A stretch of DNA of 6,834 nucleotides from Legionellaceae bacterium (GCA_030696465.1 JAUYSE010000125.1:1-6834), one strand, 5' to 3'. Shown: positions 1-6,244, counted from the stretch's first letter. The notes: generated by a model from the letters alone, not told the origin. Program-made: numbers and translations.

Positions 1-217
1 TGAGTTCTTCGATGACTTTTTGTTCCCGTTTACGGAAACCGTCTTCTCCCTCGACATCAAAAATCCACGAAATATTCGTACCGGCACGCTCCTCGATGAC
101 TTCATCCGAATCATAAAACGCAAGCTTTAACATTTTAGCTAAGGTACGACCTATCGTACTTTTACCTGCGCCCATTGGTCCAATCAAAAAAATATTGCGT
201 ACTTTTACGATACTCAT
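1..217 (-). CDS. aroK: Shikimate kinase, N-terminal part (runs off left edge)
   Basis: Shikimate kinase phosphorylates shikimate at the 3-hydroxyl with ATP, in the cytoplasmic pathway to chorismate and aromatic amino acids. The first 72 residues are visible. The start reads MSIVKVRNIFLIGPMGAGKS, containing the P-loop (G13 to S20, Walker A). A D36-S-D38 motif follows, the family's magnesium/shikimate aspartates, then G57-E-D-G-F-R62, whose arginine matches the shikimate-binding Arg of the family. Similarity to E. coli AroK, recalled from memory, is strong over the whole fragment. The ATG at 217 is preceded by AAAGG at 230-234 on the minus strand. The gene lies 46 bp after pilQ with no terminator between, so it is probably co-transcribed with the pil genes, as in the usual pilMNOPQ-aroK-aroB order. 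The lid and C-terminal half lie outside the window. Confidence 0.96.
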   Translation of the reverse strand, partial: MSIVKVRNIFLIGPMGAGKSTIGRTLAKMLKLAFYDSDEVIEERAGTNISWIFDVEGEDGFRKREQKVIEEL

Positions 218-263
218 AATGCATTAAAACCTTTTGTAGAATAGCTCAGAAAGACAACTTACG

Positions 264-1805
264 TCATTTCTCTCCCAGATTTACAGGTTCTTCATTTATT
301 GAAAAAGAACTATCGATAATCTTGGGCGTAATAAAAATCAATAATTCCTCATTTTTAACAGAATCTTGGATTCTTCGAAACAGAGCCCCAACCACGGGTA
401 AGGTACCAAGGAATGGCACACGCTGTATAGTACTATTTTTATCTTGTTTATAGATACCACCCAAAACAATCGTTTGACCATTATTCACCAAAACGTTCGT
501 ATCAATTTCTTTTGTTAAAATAGCCGGCACCCCATTAAAACGCTCGGCAGATGGCATATCATGATTGATTTTTAATTCCATCATGATTTTGTTATCTGGC
601 GTAATTTGTGGTGTCACCCTTAAGCTTAATACTGCCTTTTTAAAAGACACTGCCGTCGCCCCACTCGCAGTGGCTTCTTGATAAGGAATTTCTTCTCCAG
701 ATTCAATCACGGCCGTCTGTTGATTGGTCGTCATTAAACGGGGGCTGGCTATCACGTTCCCTTTGCCCTCGCTTTCTAAAGCAGATAATTCTAGATCAAG
801 CAAAACACCATCACCTAACGTTGCTAAAGCAACCCCCAGAGAAGCGGGGCTCGCCCCTATAGGCATCGCTGGTAAATCTAAGTGAAAGCGATCAGCACCA
901 GGCGCCTGTTCTACTCGGTTATCTTCGTTTAAAGTTCCTGTTAAGGCTTTAGGTCGTGAAACCGCAAAACGAACGCCTAAATCCTCTGCAAAATCTTTGG
1001 TCACATCTACTACACGTGCTTCAATCAGCACTTGTTTAACCGGGATATCTAATCGCTGCAGTAAAGCTTTTATGGTATTGAATTGTTGTGGGGTATCTTG
1101 CACCCACAAAGAATTCGTTCGCGAATCGACCGTTAATGCACCCCGCTTAGATAACACCCGATTATTTTTATCCATCAGTATGGTAGCCAAATCAGATGCT
1201 TTTGCATATTTAATTTGGATCCACTCAAAACGTAAAGGATCGTTTTCTTCGGCTATCTGTTGCCTATTATACTGCGCTTTTTCCTGTGCGGCAATTTCAG
1301 AAGCAAGGGCAATAAAAATAACATTCTCTTCTTGCCTCTTATAAAGACCATGTGTCGATAAAATAATCTCCATCACCTGATCCCAGGGTATATTTTGTAG
1401 GCTTAAACTCATATCTCCACTCACCGAGTCCGCCACCACCATATTAATACCCGCGAAATCTGCTACTAATTGTAGCACCTCTCGGATAGGAAGTTTCTGT
1501 ACATTCAAAGAAAGTGGTTTTCCCGTGAATTTTGTCGATATTTTATTTTCGAGCACGGTTTGCGCGTCGAGCATGGCGTTTTCCGATACCAGCGGACTGG
1601 CATGCAGCATAAAATGCGGATGAACTCTAAAAGGACTCTCCCGCACAGCCAGCGGATATTGAAATGCCGGCAAAGACTTAAATAAGGGCAGCGGTTCGAG
1701 AGGATCTGCTGCTTTTATATTATTATCAGTGGCATAAACCACGCTCACCACCCCTAAAAAACAGAAAAACAAACTGCGTGTTGTAAGCATCATAGGTATA
1801 ATCAC
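264..1805 (-). CDS. pilQ: Type IV pilus secretin PilQ, short form with PilP-like N-terminal segment
   Basis: The product is the outer-membrane secretin that forms the channel for type IV pili or DNA uptake (513 aa). In order it shows a Sec-type signal peptide (1-25, core SLFFCFLGVVSVVYA); a proline-rich segment at 36-59 resembling the PilP linker; an N0/STN domain (about 89-168, with LQLVADFAGIN and IPWDQ); an N1 domain (about 192-255); and the secretin barrel (about 257-498). The barrel includes ASPRLMTTN at 353-361 and the complete secretin signature at 443-476 (GQTIVLGG ... VPFLGTLPVVGALF). C15 is not in a lipobox. AMIN domains, usual in PilQ proteins of about 700 aa, are absent, so the length is nearer HofQ/ComE. 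The start is GTG, overlapping the pilO stop as GTGA; ATG codons at 1793 and 1790 give a more typical signal peptide and are credible alternatives. No separate pilP lies between pilO and this gene. Confidence 0.95.
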   Translation of the reverse strand: MIIPMMLTTRSLFFCFLGVVSVVYATDNNIKAADPLEPLPLFKSLPAFQYPLAVRESPFRVHPHFMLHASPLVSENAMLDAQTVLENKISTKFTGKPLSLNVQKLPIREVLQLVADFAGINMVVADSVSGDMSLSLQNIPWDQVMEIILSTHGLYKRQEENVIFIALASEIAAQEKAQYNRQQIAEENDPLRFEWIQIKYAKASDLATILMDKNNRVLSKRGALTVDSRTNSLWVQDTPQQFNTIKALLQRLDIPVKQVLIEARVVDVTKDFAEDLGVRFAVSRPKALTGTLNEDNRVEQAPGADRFHLDLPAMPIGASPASLGVALATLGDGVLLDLELSALESEGKGNVIASPRLMTTNQQTAVIESGEEIPYQEATASGATAVSFKKAVLSLRVTPQITPDNKIMMELKINHDMPSAERFNGVPAILTKEIDTNVLVNNGQTIVLGGIYKQDKNSTIQRVPFLGTLPVVGALFRRIQDSVKNEELLIFITPKIIDSSFSINEEPVNLGEK

Positions 1806-2407
1806 AAGATATATCGATAAATACGCAGCGCAATCTGCGCCGTCAATATTGGATCCCGCGCATACCTGATTTCTGCGATAGATTCGGTTACGCTTAGATT
1901 AAAATCATGCACCACCACCATTTGCGGTAATTGAGCTATATGACTTACAAACATCGCGATTTGATAATAGCTGCCCATCACCTTCATGCGAATAGGCAAT
2001 ATTCTCACTGGTGCTTGCGATAACTCGTCTCCTGGAATAAATGTATCCACTTTTAATCCACTACGAGAACCCATAATAGAAATAGCTTCTAATACACCCG
2101 ATATTTCATTTTCAGTATGCATTTTTTGTATCCAAATCGTCAGCTGTGCCTGCATTTGTTGCAGCTGCGCTTGATAAGCTTCTATATTGCCAGTCTTGGG
2201 ATTTTTTGTTGCTACTTCTTGATGCAAGTGTCTCTCTTCCACTTGTAAGCCACGGTAATAAGTAACTTCGGTTTGAATCCATATCCCGTAACCGAAAAGA
2301 CTCAGCAATATTCCCACAAGGCTAGCAATACCTATTTGCACGCTCCAAGGCCATTGTGATCTGCTATCAAAAGTACAATGTTGTAATATCATATTCCATG
2401 CATACAT
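1802..2407 (-). CDS. pilO: Type IV pilus inner-membrane alignment protein PilO
   Basis: PilO pairs with PilN in the inner membrane; their periplasmic parts link the pilus motor platform to PilP and the secretin. The 201-residue product has a short cytoplasmic N-terminus with a W19-P-W21 motif, one membrane segment (about 22-45), a predicted coiled coil (about 47-95), and a periplasmic ferredoxin-like part. That part holds family-typical blocks: E101-I-S-G-V-L, SGLKVDTF at 116-123, LPIRMKVMGSYYQIAMFVS at 137-155, and VVVHDF at 164-169. I chose the ATG at 2407 because GGGAGG lies seven bases upstream. An in-frame start at 2428 would add seven residues (MAAGGLN) and overlap pilN by 19 bases, with no comparable ribosome site. 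The stop overlaps the pilQ GTG start, which suggests translational coupling. Confidence 0.93.
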   Translation of the reverse strand: MYAWNMILQHCTFDSRSQWPWSVQIGIASLVGILLSLFGYGIWIQTEVTYYRGLQVEERHLHQEVATKNPKTGNIEAYQAQLQQMQAQLTIWIQKMHTENEISGVLEAISIMGSRSGLKVDTFIPGDELSQAPVRILPIRMKVMGSYYQIAMFVSHIAQLPQMVVVHDFNLSVTESIAEIRYARDPILTAQIALRIYRYIL

Positions 2408-2409
2408 GT

Positions 2410-2961
2410 TTAAACCTCCCGCTGCCAAAAACTCAGCGTAAATCGTTTATCCGTATCTTCCGTGTTTGACGACGCTTTGATTTCTGCAAGTAAGGGATGA
2501 TGCATCCAATCATTATGTTTGATATGACGCATTAGCTCTGAAACCCGCGCAGAAGACTCACTCACGCCTTGCAGCGTCACTTTGTTACCGTCACGACGCA
2601 TCTGTGTGAGATACACCCCTTCCGGTAAAATTTTTACTATTTCATCCAACACATGGATGCTTATAATCCGCAGTGCTTGCAAATTTTGGATGTCACGCAT
2701 GCGTTCTATCAAATCGTGCTTCTGAGCTACTATTTTTTTAATAGTGAGCATCCGCCGATCATACATTTTTATTTTTTCTTGTAAGATGCTATTACGCTGC
2801 TCCTGCTGCCGAATAAGCGACTGCATATAATAATGTGCTATCCATAAAAAAAAGAGCACAAACAAAAAGGTAGCTCGCATTAAGCAAAGTTCTCTCTGCT
2901 TTGCCCTTTCTTTTTTTTGCTCCCGCCAAGGTAATAAATTCACCAATATGCTGTTCTGCAT
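2410..2961 (-). CDS. pilN: Type IV pilus inner-membrane alignment protein PilN
   Basis: PilN is a bitopic inner-membrane protein. Its cytoplasmic tip docks in PilM and its periplasmic part pairs with PilO. The 183-residue product begins MQNSILVNLLPWREQKKER. The V7-N-L-L-P-W-R-E14 block is the hallmark PilM-binding motif of the family. A basic stretch follows, then one membrane segment (about 28-46, very rich in F, L and W), a predicted coiled coil (about 47-95), and a small periplasmic domain with LPEGVYLTQMRRDGNKVTLQ near 113-132, a typical PilN/Fimbrial-assembly pattern. The ATG at 2961 follows the pilM stop by one base, and GAGAGG lies 11 bases upstream, within the end of pilM. Length is close to the family norm. 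Confidence 0.95.
   Translation of the reverse strand: MQNSILVNLLPWREQKKERAKQRELCLMRATFLFVLFFLWIAHYYMQSLIRQQEQRNSILQEKIKMYDRRMLTIKKIVAQKHDLIERMRDIQNLQALRIISIHVLDEIVKILPEGVYLTQMRRDGNKVTLQGVSESSARVSELMRHIKHNDWMHHPLLAEIKASSNTEDTDKRFTLSFWQREV
2415..2420 (-). promoter_or_regulatory. Ribosome binding site that fixes the pilO start
   Basis: On the minus strand GGGAGG sits seven bases before the ATG at 2407. The site lies inside the last codons of pilN (CGG GAG GTT TAA), so the end of pilN doubles as the ribosome site for pilO. This favours the 2407 start over 2428 and implies coupled translation. Confidence 0.8.
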
Positions 2962-2962
2962 G

Positions 2963-3907
2963 TTATGCTAAACCTCTCAACGCTAAGCCAAGAGACCGAA
3001 AATATGCGGCGCCACGCCCCTGTTCTGCACCAAAATTCGGTGGGCTCTTCTTGGCGGATCGCCCTGAAAATAATTGAAATAAGTCTATCAGATGACAAGA
3101 AACCCCGTATTCAATCGTCAAGCGCTCAGCCACTTCCTGCATTTTCACCCCATCCCCCAACAAGCACACTAGACCTATCGGAAGAGCCTTATTCGTAGCC
3201 CAAAAATCCTGCAGTGCTGTATGTAAGGCTGCCAGCATAGGTTCTGTCTCGTCTGATAACAAAGATTCTTGTCGAGAAAATATTAGCACTGTGTTTTGCA
3301 ATCCATAGACCTGCAAAACAAGTTTATCTACGTGAAAAATAAAACATAGCGCATCATTCTCTGCGGGAGGAAATACCTGTAATAAATGACGTAGCATCCG
3401 CTCAATGGCATAGCACTCCACATCCATTACCCGTAACTCACGTTGAGCCGCAAGCACCATCTCTATGCGCTGCTGCACATATTCAGATCGAGACGCCACC
3501 AAAAGCAATTCTCGCTTTGCTAACGTATCTAAGACTTGGTAATCAAAATATAAATCGTGTAACGCATAGGGAATGTGTTTATCTGCCTCTTGGCGAACCC
3601 AAGTTTCAATTTCGGTATTTTTAAGCGTATCACTGAGGGGGATGACTTTATGGATCACCGCAACATCTGGCATCGCCATCCATACTTCACGCGCCGTAAA
3701 GCCTGGCTGTGCCAACAAAAGTTTGAGCGTATTGCTGAGTGTTTCTAGATCTTGGATGCGCGCGCCTTCCAACGATGGCAATGCTGATTGTGCACATGCT
3801 TCAAGCATAGGTAAAGTATCACAACGCAGCTGCACCGCTCTTAGCGCCATAGGACTAATATCGACCGCGATAATCGATCGTTTTTTAAATAAAGATATCA
3901 CTGACAT
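2963..3907 (-). CDS. pilM: Type IV pilus cytoplasmic actin-like protein PilM (shortened)
   Basis: PilM is a cytoplasmic actin-fold protein that binds the PilN N-terminus and links the pilus alignment complex to the motor. The 314-residue product shows the first phosphate-loop region I12-I-A-V-D16-I-S-P, the block EADKHIPYALHDLYFDYQVL (107-126), RELLLVASRSEYVQQR (132-147), VMDVECYAIERM (160-171), and the family C-terminus SLGLALRGLA. The usual second phosphate motif (D-I-G type) is replaced around 187-202 by FIFHVDKLVLQVYG. About 40 residues usual in PilM (near 354 aa) appear to be missing between 213 and 230. The adenosine-site glycines may persist as L250-G-D-G253. I chose the ATG at 3907, with AGAGG five bases upstream. 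A TTG-started extension to 3985 would add 26 atypical residues and run through the putative promoter. This is the first gene of the operon. Confidence 0.92.
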   Translation of the reverse strand: MSVISLFKKRSIIAVDISPMALRAVQLRCDTLPMLEACAQSALPSLEGARIQDLETLSNTLKLLLAQPGFTAREVWMAMPDVAVIHKVIPLSDTLKNTEIETWVRQEADKHIPYALHDLYFDYQVLDTLAKRELLLVASRSEYVQQRIEMVLAAQRELRVMDVECYAIERMLRHLLQVFPPAENDALCFIFHVDKLVLQVYGLQNTVLIFSRQESLLSDETEPMLAALHTALQDFWATNKALPIGLVCLLGDGVKMQEVAERLTIEYGVSCHLIDLFQLFSGRSAKKSPPNFGAEQGRGAAYFRSLGLALRGLA

Positions 3908-3912
3908 GAATT

Positions 3913-3917
3913 CCTCT
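3913..3917 (-). promoter_or_regulatory. Ribosome binding site that fixes the pilM start
   Basis: AGAGG on the minus strand lies five bases before the ATG at 3907. With this start PilM begins MSVISLFKKRSIIAVDIS, like the usual M-x-LFKK-x-GIDIS opening of the family. That agreement is the main reason to reject longer starts at 3961 (ATG) and 3985 (TTG). Confidence 0.75.
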
Positions 3918-3956
3918 AAATGACAGTGTGAACACCAGATTTGGACTTGCCGCGCA

Positions 3957-3985
3957 AACATACTCCAACTTTTTTTAAAATACAA
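3957..3985 (-). promoter_or_regulatory. Candidate promoter of the pilMNOQ operon
   Basis: On the minus strand a TTGTAT (3980-3985) and a TATGTT (3957-3962) are separated by 17 bases that include a run of seven A. The matches to the sigma-70 consensus are modest (3 and 4 of 6). The position, about 50 bases before the pilM ATG, is sensible and nothing better is visible. It lies back to back with the rightward promoter starting at 3994, so the two could compete or share a regulator. Confidence 0.35.
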
Positions 3986-4023
3986 GATAGCGCTTGCAAC
4001 TTTTTAAAAGAAGTGATTATGAT
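3985..4023 (+). promoter_or_regulatory. Promoter of the first paralog, duplicated element
   Basis: TTGCAA (3994-3999) and TATGAT (4018-4023) are separated by 18 bases, a plausible sigma-70 promoter. The -10 matches the consensus at 5 of 6 positions and the -35 at 4 of 6. The 17-base string AGATAGCGCTTGCAACT (3985-4001) recurs exactly at 5037-5053 before the second paralog, with the same 18-base spacing and the same ten bases TGATTATGAT around the -10. The expected transcript start is near 4030, giving a very short leader. AGCGCT and TTGCAA are each self-complementary and adjoin, so the -35 region could also be an operator; that is inference. Confidence 0.7.
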
Positions 4024-4032
4024 ATTTTCTTT

Positions 4033-4038
4033 AAGGAG
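4033..4038 (+). promoter_or_regulatory. Ribosome binding site of the first paralog
   Basis: AAGGAG lies six bases before the ATG at 4045. It decides the start: the open frame continues upstream to a TTG at 3994, but that codon is part of the -35 box and has no ribosome site. Confidence 0.85.
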
Positions 4039-4044
4039 AATATC

Positions 4045-4989
4045 ATGACGAAACTACAGCAACTGCATAACGCTTTACACCTTAGTATCGTCGCTTATTT
4101 TAATCCTTTACAACAGAGAGAACCGCTTATCCCTGAACTGGATGAGGTACAAGCAATCGCATTCCAAAAAGAACTCCGTGATAGATCAAAAACTTTTTCT
4201 CAAAAAACTGCTAATCTTTGTCGCATTATTGATGCGCTCGGGCCAAATGAACGTGAAACATCGATACTACATTACTTAACTTATGTGTTAGTCACCATTC
4301 ATGAAATGTTAGAAACATCCGAGCCACTGATGCTGAAGGAGGGAACCTATCCCTTCAATCTACAAATATTTTTACACCAGCATCTTGAAAACATTCAAAC
4401 TATTTTTAAAACATCAGACGCAGACACGCATACGATTCTTTTTAGTCATCCGTCCTCTTTATTCCAACGCTCTTTTCCCTGTAATGGATTATCTTTTCCG
4501 CTCAACATCGACGAGGAATTATCCAGCGATTCAGAGATTCCGACACTTTTCTGTTTAAGTATTATCTTACAAAAGACATTACCTGATTATTTAGAAATGG
4601 ATGAGCGCATGCTACAAACAAGCACTGAAAGCATGCTAGAAGAAAGACTAGCGCAGCGCACATTACAACGGGAACAGGCCCCTCTAAGTCCGCTAGAAAA
4701 GAGACTACTTGCAGAATTACAAGAAAAAAATGCCAAAATTACAGAATTGCAAGAGACCATACGTTTGCTCACGGAGAATCTCGCTATCATGGCATTAACG
4801 TCGGCACCTGCCCACGTACAAAACGATTCTATATCGACCGTAGCAACAAACGTATCACCTACCGAGCCGGAGGCATTCAAAATAGGCGATCATCCTAATA
4901 ATTTTTGGTCTGAAGGCACACCGAAAACAGGAAGAGCTACTCAAACGCCAATCCCGGTCCCAGACTCAGTTTCCGAGCCGCACGCATGA
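4045..4989 (+). CDS. Unrecognised coiled-coil protein, paralog 1 of tandem pair
   Basis: I do not recognise this 314-residue protein. It has no signal peptide or membrane segment, so it is probably soluble. It opens MTKLQQLHNALHLSIVAYF, shared with the next gene. A mostly helical-looking region follows (about 37-190), with blocks conserved between the copies: QKTANLCRIIDALGPNE (53-69), LHYLT (75-79), LETSEPLM (89-96), FLHQHLENIQTIFKT (109-123), and an F-x-C-x-G-L-x-x-P motif (144-152). Residues 217-249 form a predicted coiled coil with heptad positions L221, L225, I232, L235, I239, L242 and L246. The tail from about 250 is Ser/Thr/Pro-rich and probably disordered. The ATG at 4045 is set by AAGGAG. 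The stop codon falls in the loop of a hairpin. A secreted, host-directed role is conceivable from the architecture but unproven. Confidence 0.85.
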   Translation: MTKLQQLHNALHLSIVAYFNPLQQREPLIPELDEVQAIAFQKELRDRSKTFSQKTANLCRIIDALGPNERETSILHYLTYVLVTIHEMLETSEPLMLKEGTYPFNLQIFLHQHLENIQTIFKTSDADTHTILFSHPSSLFQRSFPCNGLSFPLNIDEELSSDSEIPTLFCLSIILQKTLPDYLEMDERMLQTSTESMLEERLAQRTLQREQAPLSPLEKRLLAELQEKNAKITELQETIRLLTENLAIMALTSAPAHVQNDSISTVATNVSPTEPEAFKIGDHPNNFWSEGTPKTGRATQTPIPVPDSVSEPHA

Positions 4990-4999
4990 GCGGCTCGGA
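4972..4999. repeat. Hairpin with 10-bp arms at the end of paralog 1
   Basis: TCCGAGCCGC (4972-4981) and GCGGCTCGGA (4990-4999) are perfect inverted arms around an 8-base loop (4982-4989). The arms are identical to those at 6254-6275. The left arm encodes the last residues of paralog 1 and its TGA stop lies in the loop (4987-4989). No T-run follows on either strand, so it is not a classical intrinsic terminator. It may slow or end transcription another way, protect the 3' end, or be a dispersed palindromic repeat. Confidence 0.75.
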
Positions 5000-5036
5000 T
5001 CAACCTGCCTAAGAAGTATTTCCTTCATTAAATTCC

Positions 5037-5075
5037 AGATAGCGCTTGCAACTGCTCAAAAAAGGTGATTATGAT
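5037..5075 (+). promoter_or_regulatory. Promoter of the second paralog, duplicated element
   Basis: TTGCAA (5046-5051) and TATGAT (5070-5075) with an 18-base spacer repeat the arrangement upstream of paralog 1, including the exact 17-mer AGATAGCGCTTGCAACT (5037-5053). Counting the 60 bases before each ATG, 49 are identical with no gap. The hairpin of the preceding gene ends 37 bases earlier, so paralog 2 appears to have its own transcript rather than depending on read-through. Confidence 0.7.
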
Positions 5076-5084
5076 GTTTCCTTT

Positions 5085-5090
5085 GAGGAG
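5085..5090 (+). promoter_or_regulatory. Ribosome binding site of the second paralog
   Basis: GAGGAG lies six bases before the ATG at 5097, the same spacing as in the first copy. It sets the start; the upstream in-frame TTG at 5046 is the -35 box. Confidence 0.85.
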
Positions 5091-5096
5091 AGTGTG

Positions 5097-6221
5097 ATGA
5101 CAAAACTACAGCAACTACATGATTCCCTGTACAACACTATTGTTTCTTATTTTTATATTTTAAACCAACAACAAGTAAGCGCTCTAGAAAAAAAACCGGA
5201 AGGAGTGCTTCAAGTATTATCAGAAGATACAAGCTCTCCTTTGCCTCAAAATCGTCGTTCTGTAAGCGCGAGTATGGATGTCCTGGATGAAGAACCATAT
5301 ACCCTCGCTTTTGAAGAAAAATTGAATCAAAAAACAGAATCTTTGCTTAAAAAAACACAGAACCTTTGTGCGCTGATTGATGAGCTTCATCCCAATGAGT
5401 ACGAAAAACCAGTATTACACTATTTAACCCATTTTTTAGTCGCTGTACAGCATCTACTTGAGACCAGCACACCTTTGATGGAAATTGAAAATCTGTCTAT
5501 GGCGCATCTTGCTGCAAAAATTGTTCCAGAAGTAACCTTCGACGCAAAAATATTTTTACTCCAGCATTTTCAAAACATTAAAACACTTTTAGAAACAACC
5601 AACACTGTAAAATTCCACCCTTTGGTTACCTATAATCCTGGCGAACTCAACCGCGCTTTTGAATGCTATGGATTATGCACTCCTGCCGGTTGGCTTTCGT
5701 CAGAACCATCCCTGTCCTCTGAATCTGTTGCTTTAACGATGACCATACAACGAGGACTAACGTTTTATTTGCAAATGGAACCTAGCACCCTAGCTGCACA
5801 CATAGACGCAGCATTACAAGAACAACAAGCACGGGTTGCGCTACAAGAAAAAAATGATCGAATTACCGAACTAGAAAAAGAATTAGAAGCACTCTCAAGT
5901 GAGACTAGGCCAGAAAAACTTTCGAAACCACCCGAAAAAGAGCCCCAAAGCATCGTTACAGCCGTTGAAAGACCAGATTCACCTGAACAAACTGAATCCG
6001 ATGAGCATAGAACAAGCACTACGGCGACTCCCGTCCACATGAGCGGCAACCAACATACAATATGGAGTACTTTCGCTCGTGGTGCCGCTTGGGCAAAGAA
6101 AAAACTAACCGAAGCAGCACCTACGTCTGATGATGATGTCGGTGACGAAGACACCCTCAGTATTACGAGATTTAATCCAGGCAGCGCATCGAGCGACCAT
6201 GGGGATTTAAATCACTTTTAA
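5097..6221 (+). CDS. Unrecognised coiled-coil protein, paralog 2 of tandem pair
   Basis: This 374-residue relative of the preceding gene is also of unrecognised family. It shares MTKLQQLH...IVSYF at the start, QKTESLLKKTQNLCALIDEL with PNE (78-101), LHYLT (107-111), LETSTPLM (121-128), FLLQHFQNIKTLLETT (153-168), the F-x-C-x-G-L-x-x-P motif (188-196), and a coiled coil (about 240-266) around QEKNDRITELEKELEAL. It differs by an extra, probably disordered, segment of about 35 residues (30-65) and a second insert near 130-147. Its tail is longer: a Pro/Glu/Ser-rich stretch (about 267-315), an amphipathic-looking W323-STFARGAAWAKKKL337, and an acidic SDDDVGDED (344-352). No signal peptide or membrane segment is visible. 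Both tails contain a short WS near 288/323, too little to build on. Function unknown; a host-directed or structural role would be speculation. Confidence 0.86.
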   Translation: MTKLQQLHDSLYNTIVSYFYILNQQQVSALEKKPEGVLQVLSEDTSSPLPQNRRSVSASMDVLDEEPYTLAFEEKLNQKTESLLKKTQNLCALIDELHPNEYEKPVLHYLTHFLVAVQHLLETSTPLMEIENLSMAHLAAKIVPEVTFDAKIFLLQHFQNIKTLLETTNTVKFHPLVTYNPGELNRAFECYGLCTPAGWLSSEPSLSSESVALTMTIQRGLTFYLQMEPSTLAAHIDAALQEQQARVALQEKNDRITELEKELEALSSETRPEKLSKPPEKEPQSIVTAVERPDSPEQTESDEHRTSTTATPVHMSGNQHTIWSTFARGAAWAKKKLTEAAPTSDDDVGDEDTLSITRFNPGSASSDHGDLNHF

Positions 6222-6244
6222 TGCCCCTCAAGGCCACGACCTTT

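Noticed and set aside
997..1344. Plus-strand open frame inside pilQ; similar antisense frames at 1986-2174, 2965-3198, 3573-3923, 4587-4880 and 5765-6154
   Set aside because: All lie opposite well-supported genes and have low-complexity, Ser/Cys-rich translations with no recognisable domain.
1720..1805. Lipoprotein signal in the pilQ product (C15)
   Set aside because: Residues before the cysteine are L-F-F, not a lipobox; a normal signal peptidase I site (VVYA) fits better.
2408..2428. pilO start at 2428 (MAAGGLN extension)
   Set aside because: The ATG at 2407 has GGGAGG at seven bases, and the longer start overlaps pilN more with no ribosome site.
3908..3985. 26-codon N-terminal extension of pilM from TTG at 3985
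   Set aside because: The family starts close to LFKK-x-IDIS. The ATG at 3907 gives this and has AGAGG upstream, while the extension is Cys/His-rich without family likeness and covers the putative promoter.
3994..4044. Upstream TTG start for paralog 1 (17 extra residues), and the same at 5046-5096 for paralog 2
   Set aside because: The TTG is the -35 box, there is no ribosome site before it, the substitution pattern is not coding-like, and a strong ribosome site sits six bases before each ATG.
3908..4044. PmrA-type box (repeated CTTAAT half-sites), as found before many Legionella and Coxiella effector genes
   Set aside because: No pair of CTTAAT-like half-sites is present before either paralog; only TTTTAAAA-like A/T runs.
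4972..4999. Classical intrinsic terminator after paralog 1
   Set aside because: The stem is strong, but neither strand has a T-run directly after it, so it is listed as a hairpin repeat instead.
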